From Branchiostoma floridae (taxonomy: Eukaryota; Chordata; Leptocardii; Amphioxiformes; Branchiostomatidae): a stretch of DNA of 64,000 nt. Positions 24,901 to 39,900 of the stretch are shown piece by piece. The translations under genes and the position numbers were made by a program. Position 1 is the stretch's first letter. Every line of letters begins with the position of its first letter. The notes under the pieces were generated by a model that saw nothing but the letters and a program-made list of their open reading frames with translations, was not told the DNA's origin and did no database searches. The stretch lies in contig NC_049996.1 of NCBI RefSeq assembly GCF_000003815.2, forward strand, positions 4,282,525 to 4,346,524, given 5' to 3'.

Positions 24901-27900
24901 TACCTGCGATTTACTGCGATCATCGTGCGATATACGGGATATGCTTTTGCAAGTACGTCGTACGAGCTTTGTGACCGGGGCTTCACGATGTTTGTAGTTT
25001 AGCAGTTTGACTCTAGATTGTTCAATTCGTTGTGTGTGTGGCATAACTGGTAGAGCGGTCGGCTCGGAATCTAGAGGTCCCGAGTTCACTACTCGCCGTG
25101 CCCCCGACGTTGTGCCCTTTGGAAAGGCACTTTGTAAAACACGACCTTCCTCCCTTCACCCAGGTGTAAAAATGGGTACCTGACTTCGGTCGGGGAGTTA
25201 AAAGAAAGACTACCGTTACCTTCTGTCTATACTTTGTATGTGGCACTGACATAAGTTACAACCTTGAGTGCCGTGCCACATTGTCATTGTCAAAAAAAAA
25301 GTTCAATTGTATTCCTGTGGGACTTAATCATTTAGACTAAGGCTGCCAATATAACCTACATCCTGAACGAAGAACAAGAATAGAGAAACATGTTTGGCAA
25401 TGCCGGAATACTGCCTTCCTCACACAGAAATCGTCATTGGGTACACCAGGCTTGGCTGCTGGAGGGATGCAACTGATGACCGAGCCATTCCCTCACTGGA
25501 GGAGACCCATCCACTCCTAGACGGTGATGCCTACTGGGCACGGAAAAACGCCATAGAAAAGTGTCACCAAGTAGCACTTTCTCGTGGTTTCCCCATGTTT
25601 GCTCTACAGGACAGCGGGAAGTGTTTGGGGTCTGCTGATGGGCTCAACACCTACAACAAGCATGGACCTTCCTCAGCCTGTGCTTTTGGCGGCAAAGGAG
25701 GCCCCCTGGGAAACGAGGTCTTCAAAATCACAGGTGGGTGCGTAAATGTTGTACGGGTGGAAGTTAAGGTTCCTTTGTCAAAATTATATTTTACCAATTA
25801 TGCTTTCCTCTAACTATTTGGTGCATGCTCAATTGCTTTTGTAAAACTTCCTGATCAATAACGTTTTAAAAATTTGCTTCTCTATGGCCTTCTTTTCACG
25901 TTCTTGGCTCACATCTGATTCAGTTTCAGTACAGGAGTTTAAAATGGGAATGGAGAGTTTCGTCGGGTATTGTTTCAAGGTGTAAAATGTTGTCTTTTGA
26001 CTTGCAATCTTTTAAAAGTTTCCAAAAGGCTGAATGATTGATACTAGAGGAAGAGTGGAGTTGTTTGAAAATGTAGTCTTTTTTTTTTAAGTTTTTCGTA
26101 TAAGTCTAGTATACTGGTTTTTCTTAGTAAAGTAAGATCCTCTAATATACGGATCACGATCACGTGGGTTATTTGAAAACAGCCTACTAAATTACGAAGT
26201 TCGCGTCTGGCTGACGCACAGGTCTGGTTAAACCATTTTTTCTTATCTTTTTGGTTCTTACATTTTCCATGTTCCTTTTTTGTGCAACGGAGTGACAAAC
26301 AATGCTGACCGGCTGTTTGTAATGGAGTAACAAAATCTTTCAAGGCAAGGTCTAGTGATTGTGGGGTCTTTTCATAGCTTCTGAGCATAAATGAATTAAT
26401 ACAAGAGGTAAAAGTTGTGGAGTTGAGTGCGTCGACAAATTTTTCGTTGGAATCATTGTCCCATATAAATTTTTGGTGTGGTCGGATTGGTAAACTGGTT
26501 TCTTTTTCAACAGTGATCGCAACACTTCATTCGCCCAGTCCGAAATAAAACAAAGACTAAAAGACAACTTTATTCAAAACTTCTACTCAGATCTTAACTC
26601 TCCTGGCACGACGGAAAATCAAGGAAATAAGTTAAGAACTTACAGAAAATTTAAGCATTCGTATGAAAGAGAAAAATATCTGGATATAGCAAATTTTAGA
26701 TATTGCCGGGCCATGACCAAACTAAGGATAAGCGATCATCCACTGGAAATTGAAGCTGGTAGATATAACCGAACTCCTCCTGATGATAGACTATGTATAT
26801 TTTGCGATAAGAGTTTCATGTATGTAGAAAACGAAGTACACTTTGTCCTAGAGTGTTCGCTGTACAAAGATCTGCGAAATGCATTCGCTAATGCTACACA
26901 TATAGATAAAAAATATGCGCACTTGACGAAGGAAAATCTGTTCAAATACCTTATGTCATCATCTAACTACGATATACTGGAAAAAACTCTGTAAGCTCGT
27001 CCACGCATGTTTTAAGAAGAGAGAAGAAGCATGTAAACTGTAATATATATGTATAGCTTTCCGATTACTTACTATGTACCAAACTGACTGCATTTAGCCC
27101 CAATGGGGCATGAATATGCAATAAAACTTTATTGTCATTGTCATTTCAACGGGTGGTTTAGTTTTGCTTTGTAGAATTAAAGAAAGCTTACAGTGGTACG
27201 AGTAAGGAGTTAGCTCATGGACATGGAAGAATGAAGTTTTGCGAACAAGAATATCTTCACTGGCTAACACATAATCTACAATACTACAGCCATTAGGCTG
27301 GTAACAATTTTGCTTCCCAAGTATGTCACCCGGCGTTCTACCATTTAGATTCTTACTTTGCTATTAATACATAAATCGATCAGATTTTTTTTCCAAAAAC
27401 ATTTGCGGGTCCCTCGTCCATATTAGCTCTTGAAAGAGGATGATCAAAATCATAACTTATTGGGAGGGTTTGGGAATCTATAGGGAAGTCGTCTAAGATG
27501 TACTCAGGCACCGTTCCTACTCATGCATTCAGATCACCTCCTACTAATATTTCGCCAAGGGTACGATAAGGTGACATTTCATCTTCGAGAACATCAAATA
27601 TATTGTAAGTTCTGGTGTGGATTGTTGACCTATTGGGGTTAATATAAACATTTGCTAAGTATATATCCCTTGTAAAGAAGAAAGAAAAGAAAGGTGTTCG
27701 TGTATTGCATGGGATCGGCCCTGCGTGTGAAGTGCTATTTATATATATAGAAAGTAGATTCCCTCACTTTAGACACATGAGTAGCACTGACAAGTTTTTG
27801 TTCTTCATGCGTTTTAACAAACCGACCATAGCTAAACCCATACAGTCCTACATTTTCACGATTACCAAGAAGCGAGAAGAAGCCGAACTTCTGTGTTAGA

Positions 27901-30900
27901 CTAGATTTGTGATACTTTTATGTACTATATACATGTATATATTTTGTCTTGTTGTGACCTGTACTTAGCTCGGTTGGGCAAAAATGTACAATAAAGGTCT
28001 TCATTCATTCATTAAACGTGTTTTAAACTCCCAAAACCAGGAGACTGCCAGTCGGGGCCGGGAAATGGAGAACCCTACCGAGGCACAGTCAATGTGTCCG
28101 AATCAGGATTGCCGTGTCAGCGCTGGGACAATCAGACTGAATTCAACCCTACTAAATCGCCAGGCTTCGGGCTGGAGGAGAACTACTGCCGGAATCCGAG
28201 TTCCACGAACCCCGCCGGTGTTTGGTGCTACACGAACAAAACAGGCCAGCCCCAACACAAGGAGCGGTGTGACGTACCTTTCTGTCGTAAGGTCTTATTT
28301 GGTCGATGTAGGTTAGACATCCAGGTAATAGGATACACCAAAAGGAGTTACTCAAGCAACTAGATATGGTTTTGGAAACGGTCATACATTTCCATAGTAT
28401 CCACAATCCTTCGTCAGTGACACTAAACTTCGACTGAAGTGATCTGGAAGAACTGATCTTTGATACTCTAACTATGAATGAAGACAATTTTAGATGTACA
28501 ATCGGAGACATAGTAAGACTGAAGTCAAGCTGAAGACAATTAATTTGGATTCCAATAGTTAACAAAGGTCCTAATTGGGTACCGATACTAACAAACCAAG
28601 GAAACATCCAAGGAACCTTGGATGGTCATGTCTAAGCTATGAAGCTGGGCTGCGAGTAGCCGCGAGCGAGCGTGGCCCAGTGGGTTGACTTGCCTCCATA
28701 ATGTTTGTGTACCCTTAGGGGTCAACTACGTATGAGTATGGTCATTGCATCGAATGGTCATTACCAATTTTGAACTGTCATCCTCCAACAAAAAGAGAGG
28801 TACCGGTACGACCGGTTTATCTAATTGGACCGGTCCTGAAAAACCGGACCTGAAAAAATTCAGTGGACCGGATGTTTGGCCTATTAAAAATAAACAGATT
28901 ATGTGATCAGAAATTCACACGTTTTGGGGCTTAATTACCGGTCGAAGAAAATAGCAAAGCGAAGCAGAGTAGAGTTTATAGTCAAGTTTTACAGTCAATC
29001 GTACAGAGGCAGTATTTTAGTACACCAATGGGAGTCAAATACTTCTCACAAAACGTACTTATTTGTAGCAAAAATGACAATTGTTTTGGGTATTGACCAT
29101 TCACATTTTTCACAAACTGAATCAGGTCCAGGTTCAGGTCCGGACCTGGACCTGATCCTCTGGACCTGAACCTTACCTGGACCTGAATTTTCTGTACCGG
29201 TACCCATCCCTAGTATCAACTACTACATCGGCTCCTCAACAGTTCAATTCCATTATACACATCAATCAATCAGGAACATTTGATGTGACTTGTTAACGAT
29301 ACCTTGATATGGTGGGAAATAACCATATTGCTATGGAATCTTCCTTTTCAACTCCCTTCGTCTCAGATATGCTTTCTGTAGATTAAAATCCTGATGGACA
29401 GAATTAACTGAAAGTTTCAAAACACAGTGTTTCGCTGCCCCCCCGGATACCACCCGTGCGGACGCGAACATACCTGCGTCAAGGCGTGGGAGCGGTGTGA
29501 CGGGCAGGCGGACTGCGCAGACGGGAGTGACGAGAGTGATTGTGGTAAGACTCCTGCTGTATCCAACTTTCGTCAGTATCTAGATTCCGTACTAGGCCGA
29601 ATGCTGGATATCCAGAAAACGGCCTGAGCAGGAGGACGCGTCCTGGATATCCAGAAAACGACCCTAACTGTTTTCTGTCCTGTCAATCACCATGGAAGTA
29701 CGAATCCTGGATATCTAGTTTACGTACGTTTTTGGACGAATCCTGGACCCGACGAAATCTAGATGTTACAACTCCCAATTAGAAAAAAAACCGGACATCG
29801 GTGGTTTACTTTGGGCGTGACTCCCACATGGTCCCGTGGATTTGGGTAGCCTCTACCAGGCTATGGACTACTTGTCAATAGCACGCTAGGAGAGTCGGCC
29901 GGCCAAGTATAAACATTGTGGTGGTAATGTTTCTACTCGGCCGGCCGACTCCCCAAGCGTACTATCGACTCCGATTGTCCAATTTCTACGATTAGACCAC
30001 CGATTCACGGGGCCTCGTAGAGGCTAGATTTTTTTTTTTGGGGGGGGGGGGTACTTTAGGAAGTGACTCCCACGTTGGCCCGTGGGATATTCTGCGGCTC
30101 TCGGAATATATTTCAGTGCGGTCAGGCTTTAAATTAGCCCCCTTGCCGGTAACAAACCGACGTGGCGCACACCTAATGGCTCCTCCCGGGATCCGGGGCA
30201 AATTTGTGGCTTCGGAGCCCGGCTAAACTGGAATCCAGTCTACTTGTGGCACGGCCTACCGTAGTTAGTGTAGGCTTTCTACGGTGCCAGTGTAGCTCTG
30301 AGTCGCCGGGGTAATCATTCACACCCGGTAGGATTTTCACGCGGTTAGGCCCAGTGGGAGTTAATTGCCGGCCATATAGTAGTTGTGGCCGGCTAATTAA
30401 TCCCGTGAAAATACTACCAGGCGTGGCCAATTACCCCGGCGGCTGTGAGCTGCACTGGCCCCGTACAAAGCCTGCACTAACAACGGTAGGCCGAGCCACA
30501 AGTAGACTGGATTCCAGGTTAGAGCCCGGCTGAAGCTACAGACCCGACGGGAACAGTGCCTAGTTGGGCTCACGAAGTACATTTGTATTACGGCTCGTGT
30601 TCCTTGCGCTGATAACAAAGGCGCTGGAAAAAGTCTTCGTATTTATCCTCATGTCCTTCAGGATACTCGCGTCTCCTGGTGGAAATAATGCTGGGGAAAC
30701 TTGATAAAGGATATACCGAGTTGTACTTTCTCTTTTTTTTATTCTCCTGTCGATTCGACAGATGAGCAGGCAGACAGGCATTTTGCCGGTGGGTTCTGCA
30801 ACCTGTTTGCATGAGCTGCACATGACTTTCTCTATATGTCAAATATTTGATAAATACTTCGGCAAACTTGCAGGAAATAAAAAATACACTCGACACGTGT

Positions 30901-33900
30901 GATCCCTGAATCTGTAGTTACTTGTGACCTTACTTAAACAAGCAAGTACAGTCAAACCTGCCCAAGCGACCACCTCTTCTTAGCGACCACCTGGCCATTA
31001 CGACCGGTCCCGAATATTTTCCCCATTGACGTAAGCATTAAGCGACCTCTTCACAGCGCCAAAAATTGGGACCGAACAGGACAAAATCCCTGCCCATAAC
31101 GACCGCGTCATTTTCAACCTTGAGGTGTCATCAATTTCCGATGAAATTTAGCACGATTTTTTGCCAAATTCAGCCAGTTTGCGTCGGATTTTGACTGACA
31201 TTACGATGTTATGTTCAAAATAAAGATGACGGCGGATGCATGTGCGTGTGCTTGCTATTTGTCATTAAACACAAAGTAAACTATTCAAACTATGCATCGG
31301 ACATGTTGTGAGTCGATACTCTACCAACCGACCACCTGACCTAATCGACCGCTTTCCCCCTCCCCCTCCCCCTCCCCCTGGTGGTCGGCTTGGGCAGGTT
31401 TGACTGTACTCAGAAATAGGTCAAGCCAGCCGAGAACTCCCCATATAAACCTTCAGCCAGAAGTTCAGCTTCGTGCTACCTGTGACAGGGTGTCTTCTCT
31501 CGGAAACCACTTCCTGTGTTGGTTCAACTGTTTTCTTTCCCCTGCTATTATGGACAAATCGGTGCAATAGCTGAGTGGATAAAGTGTTCGCCTTGCATTC
31601 GGTAGGTCGTGAGTTCGATCCCCGGCCGAGTCATACCAAAGACTTTAAAAAATGGTACATGCTGCTTCCTCTGCTTAGCACTCAGCATTCGGGAATTAGG
31701 GATGGAAGTTGAACACACACCACTACCAGTGGACTAGCCCCCTGCTGTAGTGATTGCATAAAGTTATGTGACATTGAGAGTGAGAGATTGCATAAAGTTA
31801 TGTGACCCCGGGCTACTGAAACGGAGATGGGCGCAGCCCTATGCGCCATCAGGCGCGGGAAGGACTTTGACTTTTTTTTACTATGGACAAACATCATATA
31901 CTGATTAATTTGCATAATTTCTAATTTATGATCATTTCCTTTTGTTCGTCAATGGCTCCTGCCAATGTCTGAACCATGACGTAATGTCTACAATGTTGTA
32001 ATTTTCAGTGTGCCTGCCCATCCCTGCGGATCTGAACCTCGGCGACAGATATGCGATGCTGCCGAATCAGTACGGCCAGACGACATTTCGGGAGATACAG
32101 AATTCCAATGTCGTGGAGCTGCTCAACAATTCCACCAGCAACGCAGAGGCCCAACATCCCGAGTTCCGGGAATTCGCATCTGCGGTCATCTTCCCGCGAT
32201 GTGCTGTCTCCGAAGAGGACGGCACTTCCAGGAACAGGGCTTCGTTCTTGTGAGTAAAGGCCAGTGAACACCAACGGAAATCTGTATTGGCGATAGTGTA
32301 AAAATAGGCAAGTTCGGGGTGTCATGATCTCATCCGTAAACATTCCAGGTCATAAGAACTCACCCCACACAGCAGCCCGCTATCTCAAGTGTCCAAAAGT
32401 CTGATTTTTTTAAAAATTCCGACCAGCGCAGTTCCCGCAGCTCTCAAATATGCCGCCATCTTGGCATCTCATGACGTCAATTTAGGGACTGACCACTTCA
32501 AATTAGGGGTCAGCACAGGCTTAGAAAATGAACCAAAACCTGTTTTTTTCCTAATCTGAACGTATGCACCCTACACTGTCTCACCAATAAAAAATGTTTC
32601 TTACATTTTTCCTGCAACAAGACGAAAATAGGCTAAAATACTGTGGACTCAAATGGGGCCTTCTGCGGCTGCGTCAATTGGGGTCATTGCCCTAAGAGGG
32701 TGTATTCGATTGGACAATGTGGCAATTATTTCAGGAACTAACATACATACGGTGTTTGGTATAACATCAGCCATCAAATATGTTTATAATCACTACAAAT
32801 ATGTTGAAGTTCATACTTACCCGAAAAATGTTCGAATTTGAATTGTTTTAATTTTGGTTTTGCTTCAAAGGTCTTCGCTGACGGTGGGAATTAACAAATC
32901 ACGCATGCGCACGTCTATTCTATCCCTGTTTCTGTCCCGTTTGTTTGTTTGTGTATAGACACGACAGGGTATATGACGAAGAGAACGGTAGGTCTACATC
33001 TGCATGTTTATTGTATATTGTAGGGCCACACAACTGCTGCCGTGCCGCTCGTGGTGTGAGGAAGTCATCCGCATGGCTGATGACCAGACGAAGACCCGGT
33101 TCCCTGCCTGTGACCTGTTTCCCTCACCACCACACGCCTGTTGGAACGCTGAACCACAGATAAAGAACAACGAGGGTAAGGACGAGCACTAGACCAATCA
33201 CTCTCCACTAGTCGTAGCACCTACAAAATGGTTGACACATTTTTCATAACTGCTACTGGATGTACCAACTAGAGTTCCACGACCCCATGCCTACGCCAAA
33301 TGAATTGAACCTTTACGACAGGTGTATTGATGCGCACATGTTAACCTTGTAGATACAGATACATACTATGCAGACCACGACATGGTGTGTATTTCGTTGA
33401 CCTTTAAAGACCATGCTGATGATACACCCTAAGTGGCATGAAGACATGTCCCTGGGACTTTCTCTATGTATTGTCAATTGCACTTTGTACGTTGCTGACT
33501 GTTTTCAGACATCTAAACTTCTTTGTACAGAGAATATTTAAATTTTACTTTCTGCGCTATTGACAATGCATATTTGATAGTATAGTCATGTGTGCAAAAG
33601 TTGAAGTATGGTTCATATAAAGATGACATATAACATATGTTTATATGAACGTATGTCATATCTACATATATATGCATAGAGAAAGAGAGACAGATACTTG
33701 TATATATTTGCTATTTGCTGTACAAATACATAGATAGATGTATTGATTGCTTGCAGCTTCAAAAATATGAACACATGCCGACATTGATAATGATCACTGT
33801 TATATATATTTGCAAAATCAGTAAACTTCTTACATCAATGTGTCTCAGGTGTTTGTATATGAATTCTGTAACTTAGTCTCTATGTTGCATGTTACCAGCA

Positions 33901-36900
33901 CTATCATAATTTGTTAATGTAAACATGATAAATTTTGAAACCCACCTGTTGCATGTTACTATAGGGACCATGTGATAAGTTTGATCACAAATATTGCAAA
34001 TAGCAGGAATGTCAGTTACTTACAAGTGATCATCAACATACATAAAATCTACAAAAAGCACCAAATATTTCATGGAGTAATGAGGTCGCAGAACTCTAGT
34101 TATTTCTACTATTTGTATCATTTTTGTAGTAGCCATTACTGTTGTCCATTAGATGCCTTATGTTTGTAATGATTGTGTAGTTGCCGTTCACATTCCCTGT
34201 CTGCGATTTTATTGCTGTAGGTGTTTTACACCAGATCGGTCTAGTGTTTCTACTTTTTTTTCTCTTTATTTAGTATCCTTTTAATCTGAGGAGGTGGTCG
34301 GAGAAATCCATTGCCTGTCGCCCTGCCCTGACCTGTCTTGGGACAAAGCTGAAGTAAACGAATAGATAAATGTCATTGTCCTAACGTAACTTTGATTTCA
34401 TCGCACACATCGCATGCATCCGTTTGTAAATTCCTCCCCAGTTTGCTACCATGGCAGCGGCATAAACTACCGCGGTACATGGAGCAAAACTGTATCCGGG
34501 GCAGATTGTGTGGAGTGGCCGCCAACTACGTATCGGACTTTGTACCCCTGGGCTAACTTAGAGGACAACTACTGCCGAAACCCTTCCGTGCGAGAGTGGC
34601 CATTTTGTTACCTGCAAAATGGCAATGAGGAGAGGTGTGACATCAACCCGTGCGGTAAGTTGTGTTGCTCAGATGGGAGACATTATCCGAACCGAGCCAT
34701 ATTCTCAAGGTCACTCGAGCACAAACTCCAGACGAGACGTTTGTTTCCAGTGTAAATTGGTTTGAGGAAGCAAAGAAATATGCATACTATTTCATGTCAT
34801 ACGATATAGTATCCACTAGTCCAGTGTCTATATTATATATCAACCCTATCTAGACCGGGCTTTTTTTTATTCCTGGGGCCTTTGAAATTTCAAAACGGCT
34901 TGGTTAACAATCACCAAATTTGGATGGTATGGTATACTCCAATGACGTCGACACTGACGCCTATATCACTACACGAAAACTTGAATATCCTGTCGTTTTG
35001 GGGGTTGCATATGTCCCGTGAAACCCGGTGTATGACCGTGTATCCGGGGCATGTGCAGTCATATCCTGTCATGACAAGCGCGGGTCCTGCATATTACCGC
35101 TTATGCCTGCACATCCGGTAATTAGACATGTATGGGGATATGCGGCCCCTTCTCACGTCTCGTGTCTTGAGTAATGCCAAACAAGAGACCATCTTGTGTG
35201 TGAATTGATAGACGTAATGATACTTCCGCTTTACATAAAAGTACTCTCCAAGCGAATGTGTACTGACTTGTCTGGCATTTTCCGTCAACAAAACTCACAA
35301 GCGCCTGATATAAACGAATGCATTGTTTTACAAGACAAGGAAAGGCCTACGCACGAATGGCGCGTATCATCGTTTTCCAATGAATTGTTACCGAGAACGA
35401 ACACTAAAAATAACTTTGAGCGCGTCATATACCAGCGTTTGGTATTATTACATTCTTAAGCTTCGGTTTTACGTTTTTAGCTAATCAACTAATTTTACTT
35501 TTTTTTAAACTTTTGACACGAAAGAAAACATGGCTTACCCACGCTCAATTTTAATATTCGTTTTGTTTTTTTGCTGCGGCAGTTTGTTGCCTAGATTTAA
35601 CTACACGAAATGGACATTCTAAGTAAAATCGAACACGTTTGATGATAGCATTCTCTACCATTCTATGGTGGGGTAGTCTGTCATTTTACGCCCTTAGCTT
35701 ATCATTTAAACGGCCGCTTCAGTCTAAAGACCAATGTTGTGCTTTTGAAACAAAAGAAAACATGGCGTATATGATATACCCACGCTCGCATTGGAAGCCT
35801 TCATTCATTTTTATCCTTGTGGATAATGCTTGTTGCAAAAACAATATGTTTGTTACCAGACTGATGTATGAAATCATTAACAACTGTTGAACACATTTTC
35901 ACCTAGTTCCTTGTGGGTATTGTTTGACTGTGAACTGGCCAGGTGACAAAAAGCTGAATTTAGCTACAGTGGACCTCCCGACCTATTGTGCCTGTCTGTA
36001 TGCAAATACTCATCAGAACTAGCCAATTGTATTTCACACAGCATGTAGGTGTTTGAAAATAAGGACCAATCAACACACATTTTCAAGTTTTACAGTTGGC
36101 ATTTCAGAGCTAGACTTCTTTCTGTGAGGTTGCGCTTTTACGCAACGGATCCCGTTAGCTGGATATTTGCATGCACGGCAGACAACGTCAGTGAACACTG
36201 AGGGATTTAAAATGATACGACCTCGACACTAAACAACATCTTGCCGCGTGGAATTTGAACTGCCTACGCTGAAGGATTGGATTCTGCTTGGAGTGTTAAA
36301 CAACTGTAATTTTATAGCTAGTATCCAGCCTCGCGCGCGGGCAGGCTCTGTAGGGTACGGTGGGGTACGACCGACATGCCCGGTTGTGATTTTGCGGACG
36401 GTTTAAGACTACGTCACACGTCGCCATGTAGGGCTGGCTTAAAAGTTGCTGCCGGAGGCGGTGGTTGGCTCGGGTGATATTAGCCTGTGTTTACACAAGC
36501 TCTCGCCGGCTGGGCTTAATGACCCCCTCCCCAATCTTAGGGCCGGCCGCTAGGGGCGCGATTTTAGTCAGGCTAGGGTGATATCTGCTTCGGCCTCTTG
36601 GACAGTGGAGGTTGCCCACCCGTGTCGCGATGGATCAATGGTTACCACAAATCTTCACGTCCACGTTTAGAAATTTTGCCGCAGCTGTGCTCCTGACTAA
36701 CAAAAGTCTGTGCAGAAGACGGGTGGACAACAGAATGTATGATAGCGGGAATGCAGAACTTCACAAGACGTAAAAAGGAGCATCATTCCTAGCATATATG
36801 GAGGAAATCGTCAGGACAGTCTACTGTCCAGAAATACTTTGAAAAAATAAAGAAAATTCATTCACCATTCAGAAAGAATAAAAGCAAAATAAACACACTC

Positions 36901-39900
36901 CAGGGAGGGGGGATCCTAGGTAGGGCAGGGTAGTAAAACAAAGCTGCTTTCAATGACAAAGGGTATAATGAAGTCGTTCTAGTCGAGGCCTGGGTGAGAT
37001 AATTAGGTGATAATTAGGTGCTAACAAGGGTGCATGTCCCGAATAGGCAGGCATATGCAGGAAATTTGGGTCGGATGAGCGGACATGGGCGGGACATGCA
37101 CTGGGATGGCCAGGCACATATGCAGGCATTATCGGCCTCCATATGTCCCGCACACTAATAGTTGTGAATCTCCGGGTCATATGCAGGTCCGTCTATACCA
37201 AGTGAACGGACGGCATATACCCGTTATCGGCCACATATTTTGAATATCTGGGTTTATATACAGGAGTATTCGACCCAGATATTCGCTTTTTCGTGTAGTG
37301 TATGACGTCGTAAAATGACGTAATTTGTCCGCCATCTTGTTTTTTTTCTAAAATACTTTTTTCTACATATAACCCCAAAACTCAAACGTAGTTGACTAAA
37401 AAGGTGCAAATGAATGTGTTTTGTAAAAGTATAAAAGATTTTGCTGGGATTTGAGTAAAATTAACATGATTTTACCGTTCTTAATGACATTGCCCGCCAT
37501 CTTGGTTTTTGATCTATGACGTCATCAAATTAGCATACATTAGGAATGTTTAATTGTAAATGTAACTTAGAATTACGTAGGATATCAATGATATAGATAA
37601 ACAAGTGTGGTCCAGCAATAATACCATGAAATCTCATGTAAACTGAAATTAGTAAATTTGGTAAAATATGCCTGTCAGAAAACCAGTGCCATGGCAACAC
37701 TAAAAATCATAAACTCAACATTTTTTCGCAGAATTTTTGCAAACAATGTTTTAGGAAAAGTCACTAAGTTTCGCAGTCCTAGCACACGTCGTTTATAAGT
37801 TATACTACGTCAAAGTTGGCGCAGGCACTTTTAGCTACCCCCCCCCCCCCCGTCTAAATAGGGTTAATAGTACATACATGGCTCTGCATGGGGTTAATGG
37901 GTGTCACGTTGTTTAACACGTTGCGTAATTCACCACAGAGGAATCCAGTAAAATGTTTGATTATATGCATTTGTTGACACATAATCTATTGGAAAACAAC
38001 ACACCCTTCTGGATTTTAGAACTCCTTTTATCACTCTTATACGCCGTAGAACCAAAGTCACTTTCAGACTTTTCTATTAAAATCTGATTTCTTTGTTTTG
38101 TTTAGAATGTTTCCAACGATAGTGCTAAGAAAGTAAGTCAATGTCTTAATCCTAAAACCCCGTTTGAACCCAAGGCGTACATTTTGAAGTGCCATTTTAA
38201 CATTTTTGATACAAATTGCATACGCGACTTTGTAAGCAAATACTGTGGAAATTGATTAGAAAAGTCCAACTGGGGTCCAAATGGACCCCACCATATTGTG
38301 CAGATTTTAAAATAAACTTTTGACACCCACCCCAAAACTACTTATTGTATGAACACCAAATTTTCAGAGGATGACTTATATGCACAGCAGAATTATCATT
38401 TTGTGTCATTAGTATATAATATGACAAAACTATGACCTCATTCAGCTAATACAGGCGGCCATCTTTGATTTTTTATCAATGACAATATTATTTATTTTTA
38501 TCAGATTAGCATAAATTATGAATTCTGAATCATAAGAATTACATCTTATTTGTTTGATGTAAGAAAACAAGTGTATTTTACCAAGAAAACCCTAGCACGT
38601 CATTGTTCTAATCAACTTTGGCAGTTCACGGCGGTCGGTCGCTAGGGTATTCTTTCCCGTTTCTATGCGCGTGCGACAGAGTATCGGGTTACAGGAGGTC
38701 TACTATTGGCTAACCGTAAAATATTTGAAGATAAATAAAGTGTTATGGCAGTGAAAATGACTTTGAAATAAGATTAAATTATCAATTTTACATTCAATGA
38801 ATCTTGTCATTTGAATTTAAATAGCTGTTTTGATTAGAATTTGCTTCCAAAGACGGTATTTTTTTTGTTTTCAGGAAGGCCTTTAATTTGACCAAATTAT
38901 TAAACTCTTGATAAGATGGGCCGCATGTGTCATCGAAAGTTTTCAATTTTTATATTTTTCGTCATCTATGAGTAAAATAAAATTTTTGTTTTTGGGATTT
39001 TTTAATTTCTAATTTTAAGCAAAGTTACAGTCGAAACTATGCGTAAAAATGGCATTTTTCACACTTAATTACCGATAATTCAAAATCGGAGGCATTTTTG
39101 AAAAATCCCAAAAACAAAAATCTGGGGAAAACCGTTGCAGACATTTTGAGCCATCAATGAGTTAAGTTGGACTCTTCTTGGTCGAGATTTTAAACGGTGT
39201 TTGCACGCATGCCATGCCGCACGGATAGCGAGAGGGTGTAATTGATATCGGTGTAAACAACACTAATAATACACAAGGTCACCAACAAAAACGCAAGTAG
39301 CTTCGTTACATGTTACAGAACCCCCAAAAAGTGACAGCATAGATGTACTGTCCAGAAAATTGTTTATATTGGTGAAAAACCATATTTTACGCCTGATTCA
39401 AGGTAGTTGGGGGAAAGGGGCCAGAAAGCACTGTTTTACCTGCAATGACCGCAGATGACCTTAATAGAACACGGGTTTTGTTCGAATTACGTCATATCGA
39501 ACATCATGGAAGAGGGTTCGAATTCGGCTAGACATGGGAGGTTTTGAGCCCGAATTTGACCACCGTGGTTTTTGTGATGATATGCCCGTCATAATTTCGT
39601 TGCCATGGCAACACAAGCCATGATGAACTTATTTTATTCCAAAGAAACACGGCCGTCGGGTGCTAGGGTATTCTTCCCCGGTTCTATGCGCGTTCGACAG
39701 AGTATCGGGTTACAGGAGGTCTACTACTGGCTAACCGTAAAATATTTGAAAATAAACAAAGTGTTTTGACAGTGAAAATATTTTGAAATAAGACTAAATT
39801 AGCAATTTTACATACTTTGAATCTTGTCATTTTAATCTAGATAGCTGTTTTGTTTAGATTTTGCTTCCAAAGACGTTTATTTTCCTGTTTTCAGGAAGGC

